A DNA stretch of 52,563 nt from positions 1 to 52,563 of the forward strand of contig JAQWSX010000107.1 of NCBI GenBank assembly GCA_029242935.1, in the 5' to 3' direction. Source of the stretch: Akkermansiaceae bacterium (GTDB lineage Bacteria > Verrucomicrobiota > Verrucomicrobiia > Verrucomicrobiales > Akkermansiaceae). Below, piece by piece: positions 31,866-40,331 of this stretch. A program made the translations under genes and the position numbers. Position 1 is the stretch's first letter. Every line of letters begins with the position of its first letter. Under the pieces are notes generated by a model that saw nothing but the letters and a program-made list of their open reading frames with translations, had not been told where the DNA came from and made no database searches.

Positions 31866-34800
31866 ATGGCCAAGCAATTGAAGCATAACAGGTGGGTGAA
31901 AGACGTATCAGGGAATAGTCCAAAAGAAATACGCGAAGAGAATTTTAGATTTTTTAAGAAGTTTGGGTGTTGGGGTGTGGCCTTCTATTTCCTGTTGGGA
32001 GTTCCGGCAGCAAGGGCGCAGATACTTGTCATTTCGGAGTTCATGGCGTCAAATCAGTCGGGCTTACTGGACGAGGATGGTGATGACGAAGATTGGATAG
32101 AGATTTACAATCCGGGTAATTCGGCTGTCGATCTTGCGGGCTGGCACCTCACCGATGATAGCAACGACCTTACCAAGTGGACTTTTCCTGAGTTGGCCTT
32201 GGAACCGGCGCAAAGCCTTGTGGTTTTTGCTTCGGATAAGAATCGCAAGGTTTCAGGGGCTGAGCTCCATACCAATTTCAAGCTTGCGACTTCCGGGGAA
32301 TATCTGGGAATCATCCGGCCGGATGGCGTGACGGTGGAACAAGATTATGGTTCAGCTTATCCAATCCAAGTGACGAATGTTTCGTATGGTCTCAAGCAGC
32401 AGATTTCGACTGAATCGTTGGCCCCTCTGGGTTCTAATGCAACTTATCTGGTACCAACCAATAGCGATCATGATGTTCAGGATGGCGCGAATTTGGGTTC
32501 TTGGATTGGGACAAATTTTGATGATTCATCATGGATTTCTGGGGTAACTCCTCATGGTTTTGGACAAACGGATAACGACCAGTATTATGATGTTATCGCA
32601 ACCGATCTCCGCGAGGAGCTTTATACCAAGAAGACGACTGTTTATATAAGGATTCCCTTTCAGGTAGATGATCCGAGTGCTTTTTCTAATCTGGTCTTAA
32701 GGATAAATTATGATGATGGATTTGTGGCATACTTGAATGGTGATCCCGATGCTTTGGCTGAGTCAAATAGCCCATCTTCGAATGTCTTGGATTATGGATC
32801 AGCTGCCACTTCTTCAAACAGTGATTCCGATGCTTTGGCTGGGGAGGACTTTGTGATTAATACGACGCTTTTGAACGTGGGAGAAAACGTTCTCTGTATA
32901 CATGGTCTGAACCGGAGTCTTAATAGTTCGGATGCCCTCTTCGGCGCTGAACTTCTGGGCTCTCGCGTAACCGGTTCCTTGGAGGAAGCTTATTTTACAA
33001 GTCCAACGCCTGATGGGGCAAACTCGGCAGGGGAATCAGAACTGGGCCCGGTCGTCCGGATGGTGACTGATGATTTGGCCCCGATCGATCCAGCGGCAGG
33101 TGGGCTGGTCATTGAGGCTGAGGTTGTCTCGACGCTTAATCCTATCACTTCGGTAACGCTTTCTTGGCGTATTATGTATGATTCGGAAGTGAATCTCTCA
33201 ATGGTTGACGATGGCTCTGGTCCCGATTCACTGGCAAACGATGGAATTTATACGGCGGTAATTCCTGTAAATGATCTTTCGCCGGGTCAGATGTTACGGT
33301 GGAAGGTGACGGCAACGGACTCGGCGAGTACGGAGACAGTTGCTCCTCCTTACCCCGATCCTCGAGATTCCCCACAATACTTTGGAACGATCGCCGAGAA
33401 CCCATCGGTTGCGAGTTCCAACTTGCCGGTCCTTCATTGGTTTACTTCCAGTCCCTCGGGTGCTGAAAGAGATAGCGGTTCACGGGGTTCGGTTTATTAT
33501 CGGGGCGAGTTTTACGATAATATTCAGGCTGATAAACACGGACAATCGACTGGTAGTTTCCCGAAGAAGAGTTTCGATCTCGACTTCAACAAGGGAGACC
33601 GCTTTTTGCCATACGAGGGAGGAAAGCGCGCCAAGGATATAAACCTAATTACTAATTGGGCTGATAAATCAAAAACCCGCAATACCATTGGATACGAGAT
33701 TATGCGTATGTCGGGGCACCCGGCTCACTATTCCTTTCCAGTCCGGGTTCAGCAGAATGGACAATTTTTCAGTACGGCGGATCTCGTAGAGGATGGAGAC
33801 GATCGTTATTTGGAGAGAGTCGATCTTGATGGAGAGGGAGCTCTCTACAAGATGTATAATCGACTTGATTCGTCGAGTAGCGGGGTGAACAAGAAGACTC
33901 GTAAGAATGAGAATAATTCTGATTTGGCGGCGCTGGTTTCCGGCCTTGGATTGAGCGGCGAGGCCAAGCTCCGGTATGGTTACGATCATATGAATATTGC
34001 GGGCTTAATCAACTATCTGGCGGCAATGGACATGACCAATAATCGTGACCACGGACATAAAAATTATTATGTTTATCGTGATACGAATAAGACCGGAGAA
34101 TGGCGGCCCTTGGTATGGGATATCGATTTATGCCTCGGACGAAACTGGCGCAGTGGCCCGGCTTACTTTGATGATGTCTTTCGGAATAATAATCTTCGCG
34201 CTGGGCCCTCAAACCGAATGAAGAAATTGGTCTTTGATGATTCCGTTTTGAACAATATGTTCCGCCGCAGGGTACGAACCTTGATGGATCAAATGTATGG
34301 TTCTCCGGCGGCTCCGGTAGACTACCTTGCGACTCGAGTCAACGAGTTGGTCGCCTTGATTGATCCAAATAGTGGTTCTCCAGCATCAGGAAGAGATGAT
34401 GCCGATCTCGATTACCAAAAGTGGGGTTCCTGGGGGAATAGAAACGCGATGCGTCCAGCCGCCGATCGGATTCTTAACGAGTATATTCCAACTAAAAGGG
34501 CCCAGTTTTATGGGCTGGGGGAATTACCTGGAAGACAACCAGTCGCGCCATCGATCGATATCGGTATCGTCGATTTTAATCCAGCAAGCTCCGGAGCTTC
34601 GACCGACCAAAGCGGAGAGTATTTCGTTCTTAACAATCCAAACAATTTTGCGGTCGATTGTTCCGGTTGGGTGGTTAAGGGCGGTATCTCCATGACTCTT
34701 CCGGCAGGAGCGGTGATTCCTCAAAATGGCACACTTCATATTGGTCGTGAAGCGGTTGGTTTTCGGGCGCGTCTACTCAGTCCAAAGGCGAATGAGAAAC

Positions 34801-35858
34801 GATATCTGATCAGTGGTTATCAAGGTCAGCTCTCGGCCCGTGGGGAGGCCATTACCCTAAGTAACGAGATGGGAACGTTCATCGATACTTTGACTTTCCC
34901 TGGAGATCCGACGCCAGCCCAGACTGCCCTTAGGGTCGCAGAGATTTTGTATGCTCCAAACGCGCCAACTGCTGAGGAGTTAGCGACGATTCCCAACTTG
35001 TCGGCTTCAGATTTCGAGTTCATCGAGTTGGTCAATACGGGATCAGAGACTCTTAGGCTGGGTGGTGCTCAGTTCACCGATGGTGTCACGATGACCTTTG
35101 GTGCCGGGATCGACCTTTTACCAGGTGAACGGCTCTTGGTTGTTGCCAACCAGGTGGCTTTTGATCTGCGCTTTGGATCCGGTTTACCGGTTATAGGAGA
35201 ATTTTCAGGAAGCCTTAGTAATAGTGGAGAAGAAATACAGATCATCGATTCAGTTGGGGAGAACGTCCTCGAGTTTTCTTATGATGGTGGGTGGTTCCCG
35301 ATGGCGGATGATCAGGGGCATTCGCTGGTTGTTCTTGATCCTGCCGGGATTTCTTTCAATGATTTTGGTTTAGTCCGTAATTGGGGAGTGAGCCAGGAAG
35401 TTGGCGGGGATCCTGGAGCTGGATCGGTTGGGACCGGACTCACCTACCAATCTTGGAAGTATCAGAATTTTACTGATGAGCAATTGGCTAATTCTTTGAT
35501 TTCTGGCGATGGTGCCGATCTTGATGGAGATTCGCTGGGCACTCTTTTTGAATATGCGCTGGGACTAAATCCTTTGGTGGCAGATGAGCGCTTGGGCTAC
35601 CAGGTTTCGATTCAGGAGATCGAAGGGGTTGATCGACAGGTCATGAGCTACCGAACACAAGCTAATGCGGTTGATTTGATCGTGACGGTTGAGGCAAGTG
35701 GTAACCTGGTCCAGTGGGCCCAACAAACAGGGCTCGTTGAGCCACCGGTTGATAACGGTGATGGCACGGTGCTTCTCAAGGTCTTTGGCGACAAGCTTGT
35801 CTCTGACTCCACGAAGGAATTTATGCGTCTCAGAGTTCAGGTAAACCCATTGGATTAA
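31866..35858 (+). CDS. Secreted CotH-kinase-like protein with lamin-tail domains
   Basis: This 1330-residue protein has a long n-region and then a signal helix (VAFYFLLGVPAARA, about residues 38-51). Domains in order: a lamin-tail domain at about 53-165 (ISEFMASNQSG, DWIEIYNPG); a beta-rich region; a CotH domain at about 520-790 with NNRDHGHKNYYVYRD and the catalytic-type WDIDL near 750; a second lamin-tail domain at about 897-1000; a third at about 1020-1140 (FEFIELVNTGS); and a C-terminal module (VEASGNLVQWAQ, FMRLRV) like that of the metalloprotease at 21387. CotH proteins of spore coats phosphorylate neighbouring proteins; here it would be exported. It ends just before the LacI cassette. 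Confidence 0.9.
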   Translation: MAKQLKHNRWVKDVSGNSPKEIREENFRFFKKFGCWGVAFYFLLGVPAARAQILVISEFMASNQSGLLDEDGDDEDWIEIYNPGNSAVDLAGWHLTDDSNDLTKWTFPELALEPAQSLVVFASDKNRKVSGAELHTNFKLATSGEYLGIIRPDGVTVEQDYGSAYPIQVTNVSYGLKQQISTESLAPLGSNATYLVPTNSDHDVQDGANLGSWIGTNFDDSSWISGVTPHGFGQTDNDQYYDVIATDLREELYTKKTTVYIRIPFQVDDPSAFSNLVLRINYDDGFVAYLNGDPDALAESNSPSSNVLDYGSAATSSNSDSDALAGEDFVINTTLLNVGENVLCIHGLNRSLNSSDALFGAELLGSRVTGSLEEAYFTSPTPDGANSAGESELGPVVRMVTDDLAPIDPAAGGLVIEAEVVSTLNPITSVTLSWRIMYDSEVNLSMVDDGSGPDSLANDGIYTAVIPVNDLSPGQMLRWKVTATDSASTETVAPPYPDPRDSPQYFGTIAENPSVASSNLPVLHWFTSSPSGAERDSGSRGSVYYRGEFYDNIQADKHGQSTGSFPKKSFDLDFNKGDRFLPYEGGKRAKDINLITNWADKSKTRNTIGYEIMRMSGHPAHYSFPVRVQQNGQFFSTADLVEDGDDRYLERVDLDGEGALYKMYNRLDSSSSGVNKKTRKNENNSDLAALVSGLGLSGEAKLRYGYDHMNIAGLINYLAAMDMTNNRDHGHKNYYVYRDTNKTGEWRPLVWDIDLCLGRNWRSGPAYFDDVFRNNNLRAGPSNRMKKLVFDDSVLNNMFRRRVRTLMDQMYGSPAAPVDYLATRVNELVALIDPNSGSPASGRDDADLDYQKWGSWGNRNAMRPAADRILNEYIPTKRAQFYGLGELPGRQPVAPSIDIGIVDFNPASSGASTDQSGEYFVLNNPNNFAVDCSGWVVKGGISMTLPAGAVIPQNGTLHIGREAVGFRARLLSPKANEKRYLISGYQGQLSARGEAITLSNEMGTFIDTLTFPGDPTPAQTALRVAEILYAPNAPTAEELATIPNLSASDFEFIELVNTGSETLRLGGAQFTDGVTMTFGAGIDLLPGERLLVVANQVAFDLRFGSGLPVIGEFSGSLSNSGEEIQIIDSVGENVLEFSYDGGWFPMADDQGHSLVVLDPAGISFNDFGLVRNWGVSQEVGGDPGAGSVGTGLTYQSWKYQNFTDEQLANSLISGDGADLDGDSLGTLFEYALGLNPLVADERLGYQVSIQEIEGVDRQVMSYRTQANAVDLIVTVEASGNLVQWAQQTGLVEPPVDNGDGTVLLKVFGDKLVSDSTKEFMRLRVQVNPLD

Positions 35859-35866
35859 CGCTTGCG

Positions 35867-35888
35867 GATTTGTTGCGTGCAACTAAAC
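35867..35888. promoter_or_regulatory. Candidate LacI-type operator
   Basis: A perfect two-armed palindrome GTTGC-GT-GCAAC (35872-35883) extends imperfectly to about 22 bp (left arm GATTTGTTGC against GTTTAGTTGC on the opposite strand, 8 of 10 matching). It ends 13 bp before the ATG of the first cassette gene, whose second gene is a LacI-family repressor, a position typical for such an operator. No other copy was noticed in the cassette. Confidence 0.5.
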
Positions 35889-35896
35889 TCCTATTC

Positions 35897-36841
35897 ATGA
35901 GCCCTAGGGATCGGTTGCAGCAGCGGAGCTTGGGGCGGAGGCCCGAGGGAATGGCAGCGTGTCTTCTTCCTTTTGAGGAAGACGGTTCCATAGCGCGGGA
36001 TGCTTTTCAGATTGCGATACAGCGGACGGAGAAAGCGGGGCTTAAATGTGCCGTGAATATGGATACCGGCTATGCCAATTATCTTTCGGATGACGAACGC
36101 GCAGAGGTGCTGGATTGGACGCGTGAGGCGCTCGGTGCCGAACGGCCTTTTGTAGCTGGGGTATTCGTAGAAGGTCTGGAGGGCGACTTGATTGATCTTT
36201 ATCGCAGGGGAGCTGATGCGATTACTGAGCGTGGAGGGACACCTATTCTTTTTCAGACGACCCGTTTTCATGAGTGGGCAGCTGACGAGATTGTCGAACT
36301 CTACACCAAAGTTTGCGAACCCTATGAGTCGGTGCTCGGTTTTGAGTTGGGCCGGATGTTTGCGCCTAACGGAATGATTTACAGTGAAGACGTGATTCGC
36401 GGATTGATGAGCATTCCCGCCTTGAAAGGAATCAAGCACTCTTCACTGAGCCGCGATGAGGAGCTGAAGCGTCTCGCCTTACGGGATGAAGTAAGGCCCG
36501 ATTTTCGAATATACACAGGGAACGATCTAGGGATTGATATGATTGAGTATGGTTCCGATTATCTTCTGGGGCTTGCTGCGTTTTGCCCAGAGAAATTTGC
36601 CGAGCGTGATAGCTTATGGGCCGCTAATGATGCGGGCTATTTCGAATTAAATGACGCCCTTCAATATCTGGGGAACGTAGGATTCCGAGACTCTGTTCCG
36701 GCTTACAAACACAGCTGCGCCGTTTTTCAGCATCTTCTTGGGCGCATCCCAACGAGCGAACCTCACAAGCTCTGTCCCCGCCGTCCCGACTGGGAGGTCG
36801 AAATCATGACAGACTGTGCCAAGCGATTAGGCTACTTTTAA
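35897..36841 (+). CDS. Dihydrodipicolinate-synthase-family aldolase/lyase
   Basis: The 314-residue product from the ATG at 35897 (MSPRDRLQQRS) is a TIM-barrel class I aldolase of the DapA superfamily. The Schiff-base Lys is in KGIKHSSLS (family form GIKDSS). AVNMDTGYANYL and FVAGVFVEG fit one subgroup. The Tyr of DapA (YNVP) is replaced by an FQTTRF phrase, so the enzyme is unlikely to be lysine-pathway DapA; a retro-aldol or dehydratase step on a sugar-acid-like substrate is more likely. It is the first gene of a four-gene cassette, with the LacI gene one base after its stop. Confidence 0.87.
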   Translation: MSPRDRLQQRSLGRRPEGMAACLLPFEEDGSIARDAFQIAIQRTEKAGLKCAVNMDTGYANYLSDDERAEVLDWTREALGAERPFVAGVFVEGLEGDLIDLYRRGADAITERGGTPILFQTTRFHEWAADEIVELYTKVCEPYESVLGFELGRMFAPNGMIYSEDVIRGLMSIPALKGIKHSSLSRDEELKRLALRDEVRPDFRIYTGNDLGIDMIEYGSDYLLGLAAFCPEKFAERDSLWAANDAGYFELNDALQYLGNVGFRDSVPAYKHSCAVFQHLLGRIPTSEPHKLCPRRPDWEVEIMTDCAKRLGYF

Positions 36842-36842
36842 A

Positions 36843-37847
36843 ATGAGTGGAGCGGTTGAAAAAGTGACGATGGCCAAGGTGGCCGAGAAGGCGGGCGTTT
36901 CAAAGGCGACAGTTTCCCGTGCCATTGGTGGATCGATGTTGATTGGGGAAGACGTTCGGTTACATGTTGAATCCGTCGCCAACAAACTCGGATATGTCAG
37001 ACGCTCCCAGAAGCGACACGCTGAGAGATCAATTCTCACCATCAAACTTGTTCTGCCTCCGGCGAAGGATCGGAGCACGCAATTGTTTTACAATTTCATG
37101 ACTTTGACCGCTGGTCTCCGTGAAGGACTCCTTCCATCGGTCGCTAATTTAATCGTCGAAACATCTTCGGATGATTATCACCCGTTTCCCCACAAAAAGG
37201 GAGGGGAGGTGGATGGATTTGTTTTCGCATTTCACCGTCCCTCAGGCCGAGTTGTGAGTGAGATTCAGGAACGCGGAGCCCCCTGTGTGGTTCTGAACCG
37301 CATGGTGCGTGGAGTCAGGCACGTGGTCAGTGATCATCGGGATGCCATGAAACAACTCGCCGGTCATCTCGCCGAACGAGATGTGAGCGGTAACTGCTGC
37401 TATATTTACTACGGTGGCTTTGGTGACCTTACTCGTGCCCGATTAAAGGGATTCGCGGAAGGCTGTCTGGAACACGGAATTGATTTTGATCCGTCAGCTG
37501 ATCAGTCGAAGGTCGAGAGTCCCAGCGAAATTACTGCCGATCATGTAAAGGCGCTCTATGATCGTGGAGTGCGAACTTTTGTGGGGTTTAATGATGTCGT
37601 GGGGATCATTCTCATACAGCAACTAAGATCGCTCGGTTTGCAAATTCCCGATGGTGTGAAGGTGACCGGATGTGATTGCGGCCCTATTCACGAAATTTCC
37701 CATCCCAAGCTGACCTCCGTGGATCTTTCCGTTTTCAAACTTGCCAGAGAGGTTGGACGTTCCCTTCAGTCTGAGATCGTAGAGCGTGAGAAGACTGCGA
37801 ACGCCCTTTTGATTAAAGGGAAACTGTTTGTCGGAGAAACCACTTAA
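36843..37847 (+). CDS. LacI-family transcriptional regulator
   Basis: This 334-residue repressor has an N-terminal helix-turn-helix (TMAKVAEKAGVSKATVSRAI, about residues 9-28) with the hinge-helix region near residues 50-60. A periplasmic-binding-protein-like effector domain follows (VDGFVFAFHRPSG, AERDVSGNCCYIYYG, FVGFNDVVGIILIQQL, KVTGCDCGPIHEI). It lies inside the cassette between the DapA-like and isomerase genes, so its own expression would be subject to the operator at 35867-35888. The effector is probably an intermediate or substrate of the cassette. Confidence 0.93.
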   Translation: MSGAVEKVTMAKVAEKAGVSKATVSRAIGGSMLIGEDVRLHVESVANKLGYVRRSQKRHAERSILTIKLVLPPAKDRSTQLFYNFMTLTAGLREGLLPSVANLIVETSSDDYHPFPHKKGGEVDGFVFAFHRPSGRVVSEIQERGAPCVVLNRMVRGVRHVVSDHRDAMKQLAGHLAERDVSGNCCYIYYGGFGDLTRARLKGFAEGCLEHGIDFDPSADQSKVESPSEITADHVKALYDRGVRTFVGFNDVVGIILIQQLRSLGLQIPDGVKVTGCDCGPIHEISHPKLTSVDLSVFKLAREVGRSLQSEIVEREKTANALLIKGKLFVGETT

Positions 37848-37850
37848 GCG

Positions 37851-38675
37851 ATGAATTATCAGGATCTTGCCGTTCACACTTTCACCACTAAGTCGTGGTC
37901 GATCGATGAATGTATCGAAGGATATGCCAAGCGTGGGATTGGTGGGATTTCGATTTGGCGTGAGACGGTCGAAGGTGAGGATCTTTGTTCGGTCGCACGT
38001 CAGGTACGTGATGCGGGATTACGGGGGATCTCATACGTTCGGGGAGGGTTCTTTACTGGGAAAACGGGGAAGGAGAGAAGGGATGCGCTTGAGGAAAATC
38101 GTCAGTTGATTCGCGAGGCGGAAATTCTGGAGCTTCCTTCATTGGTTTTGGTTTGTGGAGCCACCGTTGGGCAAAGTCCGCGGGAGAACTACGAGCAAAT
38201 TCGCGACGGTATTGGGACGCTTGCCGATGAGGCGGCTTCCCATGGAGTAAGGCTTTTGGTTGAGCCGCTTCACCCCGTTTATGCCGGCGATCGCTCGGCG
38301 ATTCCATCGCTCCAGGTGGCCAATAATCTTTGTGAAGAGATCAATCATCACAATGTGGGGATCGCTCTGGATGTTTATCATGTTTGGTGGGAGCTTGATC
38401 TCGCCGGGCAGATCCAACGCTGTGCCAAGAGTGGCTGGTTGGACGCGTATCATATTTGTGATTTCAAACCCGATCAGAGCCACTTGCTTTTGGATCGCGG
38501 TATCATGGGGGAGGGATGTTGTGATCTTCATGGAATTGATGCGATGATGAGGGATGCATGTTTTGAAGGTTTCCGTGAGGCGGAGATTTTTTCATCCAAA
38601 TGGTGGGAATGCGATCAGGGGGACTTCCTTGATGAAATCCTCCACGCCTACGACAAAATCTATCAATCACTATGA
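37851..38675 (+). CDS. Sugar phosphate isomerase/epimerase-like TIM barrel
   Basis: This 274-residue protein belongs to the xylose-isomerase-like TIM-barrel superfamily (AP endonuclease 2 fold). Conserved acid and His residues are visible in LLVEPLHPVYAGDRS, VGIALDVYHVWWE, AYHICDFKP and FREAEIFSSKWW, which together form a divalent-metal site of Glu, Asp, His, Glu. Such proteins isomerise, epimerise or dehydrate sugars and inositols. Its stop overlaps the next ATG as ATGA, and it starts 3 bp after the LacI gene. Confidence 0.88.
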   Translation: MNYQDLAVHTFTTKSWSIDECIEGYAKRGIGGISIWRETVEGEDLCSVARQVRDAGLRGISYVRGGFFTGKTGKERRDALEENRQLIREAEILELPSLVLVCGATVGQSPRENYEQIRDGIGTLADEAASHGVRLLVEPLHPVYAGDRSAIPSLQVANNLCEEINHHNVGIALDVYHVWWELDLAGQIQRCAKSGWLDAYHICDFKPDQSHLLLDRGIMGEGCCDLHGIDAMMRDACFEGFREAEIFSSKWWECDQGDFLDEILHAYDKIYQSL

Positions 38676-39820
38676 GCACGGAAAACATCGAGAGAATTGG
38701 GGTCATCATGAATGGCGTCACTGGACGAATGGGAACGAATCAACATCTGGAGCGGTCGATCTTAGCAATAAGAGAGCAGGGTGGAGTTGAACTTGGAGAT
38801 GGCATGCGACTCATGCCTGATCCGATTTTGACCGGGCGAAATGAGGAAAAATTGAAGGCACTTGCCGCCAAGTATGGAGTGAAAAAATATTCCACGGATC
38901 TCGATGCGGTTCTCGCGGATGATTCCTACTCGATTTTCTTCGATGCGTCGGGAACTCCTTACCGCGTTGATTTTTTAGAGCGCGCAATTGCAGCTGGGAA
39001 ACATGTCTACTGTGAAAAGCCGACGGCTGTTGATCCTTCTGAAGCATTCCGCATTGCCGAGATTGCAGAGAGGGCTGGAGTGAAAAATGGGACTGTGCAG
39101 GACAAGCTTTGGTTGCCTGGGATTCAGGCTTTCTTAAAACTGCGCGATGAAGGTTTTTTTGGAGAAATACTTTCGGTGCGAGGCGAGTTTGGCTACTGGG
39201 TATTTTCCGGGCATGACGAAAATCAGGCGTCCCAACGTCCGAGTTGGAATTACCGCAAGGAAGATGGCGGAGGGATCATTATCGATATGCATTGCCACTG
39301 GCGCTATGTCATCGATAATCTCTTTGGCGAGATTTCCGAAGTGTTTACTCATGCTGCCACTCACTTGCCGGAGCGGATTGGAGAGGATGGAAATCCCTAT
39401 GAATGTACGGCCGACGATGCGGCTTATGCTTTATTCAAGACCAAGACTGGTGTGGTCTGTCAATTCAACTCATCTTGGGATGTTCGGGTTCGCCGCGATG
39501 ATCTGCTAACCATGCAGGTTGATGGAACCAAGGGGACTGCAATTGTAGGGCTTCGCAAGTGTTGGGCCCAGAGCCTTAAAAAAACGCCCCGTCCGGTCTG
39601 GAACCCCGATGTGGACAGCCCGATCGACTACTACGCTGACTGGGATATTATTGATCCGGGAGCTTGCGACAATGCCTTTAAGATTCAGTGGGAGATTTTT
39701 CTGAAGCACATTGCGCGTGATGAGCCGTTCCCTTGGTCCCTTCGAGAAGGGGCAAAAGGTGTCGCTCTCGCGGCCAAGGCCTGGGAGAGCCACAAGTCTG
39801 GTTCCTGGATAAAAGTTTAA
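38672..39820 (+). CDS. Gfo/Idh/MocA-family oxidoreductase
   Basis: This 382-residue NAD(P)-dependent dehydrogenase has a Rossmann loop (IGVIMNGVTGRMGTNQHL), catalytic Lys in CEKPTAVDP and an Asp/His phrase in IIIDMHCHWRYVID. The body (GKHVYCEKP, GFFGEILSVRGEFGYWV) is typical of the family, which oxidises sugars, inositols and related polyols. It is the last gene of the cassette, coupled to the isomerase by an ATGA overlap, and its product probably oxidises the sugar derivative processed by the other two enzymes. No transporter or kinase gene is included. Confidence 0.9.
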   Translation: MSTENIERIGVIMNGVTGRMGTNQHLERSILAIREQGGVELGDGMRLMPDPILTGRNEEKLKALAAKYGVKKYSTDLDAVLADDSYSIFFDASGTPYRVDFLERAIAAGKHVYCEKPTAVDPSEAFRIAEIAERAGVKNGTVQDKLWLPGIQAFLKLRDEGFFGEILSVRGEFGYWVFSGHDENQASQRPSWNYRKEDGGGIIIDMHCHWRYVIDNLFGEISEVFTHAATHLPERIGEDGNPYECTADDAAYALFKTKTGVVCQFNSSWDVRVRRDDLLTMQVDGTKGTAIVGLRKCWAQSLKKTPRPVWNPDVDSPIDYYADWDIIDPGACDNAFKIQWEIFLKHIARDEPFPWSLREGAKGVALAAKAWESHKSGSWIKV

Positions 39821-39886
39821 GTTACAGTCTTTCGCTCTTGCCGCAGGCCGCTTTGATCGGTGATGCTATGCGAAGCACACTCTGTA

Positions 39887-40183
39887 ATGGAAACTATTCT
39901 ACACATCCCTGAAACCAAAAAAGCCTCATCGATCAAGCAGGTCGTATCCTCCCTTCATAATCAGGGGCTTGAGCCAAAGCATGATAAAAAGGACTGGGGC
40001 GACTGGATCAATCTGCCGCCCAATAAAACTGTTATTAGTATTGCTTCCGAGCGCGGTATGACCCGCTCCGCAACTATCGAGTTTGCGGAAGGTGAAGATG
40101 ATCATCTTGAGATTCCGATCGTCACGGCATTTCGGGAGCTTGGATGGTACGGGACGGACGAGGATGGAGAATATCAGCTTTAG
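39887..40183 (+). CDS. Small hypothetical protein
   Basis: The 98-residue product from the ATG at 39887 (METILHIPETKKASSIK) has no signal peptide, transmembrane helix or metal motif. The middle (KKDWGDWINLPPNKTVISIA) and end (VTAFRELGWYGTDEDGEYQL) look like a compact alpha/beta fold. I do not recognise the family. Another in-frame ATG (39860) lies upstream. It ends 148 bp before the convergent nadB gene, a gap in which I see no clear terminator. Confidence 0.65.
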   Translation: METILHIPETKKASSIKQVVSSLHNQGLEPKHDKKDWGDWINLPPNKTVISIASERGMTRSATIEFAEGEDDHLEIPIVTAFRELGWYGTDEDGEYQL

Positions 40184-40331
40184 GAGTGATCACTGCCCAA
40201 GAGCGCTTGAGGTGGAATTCTTCTCCAACAATATATACTGATCCTTGATTGTCCCCAGACGATCACATTACTCCGTAGTCTTGACGGGATATATTTCTAC
40301 TGATTCGAAAGATTAGCCCTCAAAAAACGGA

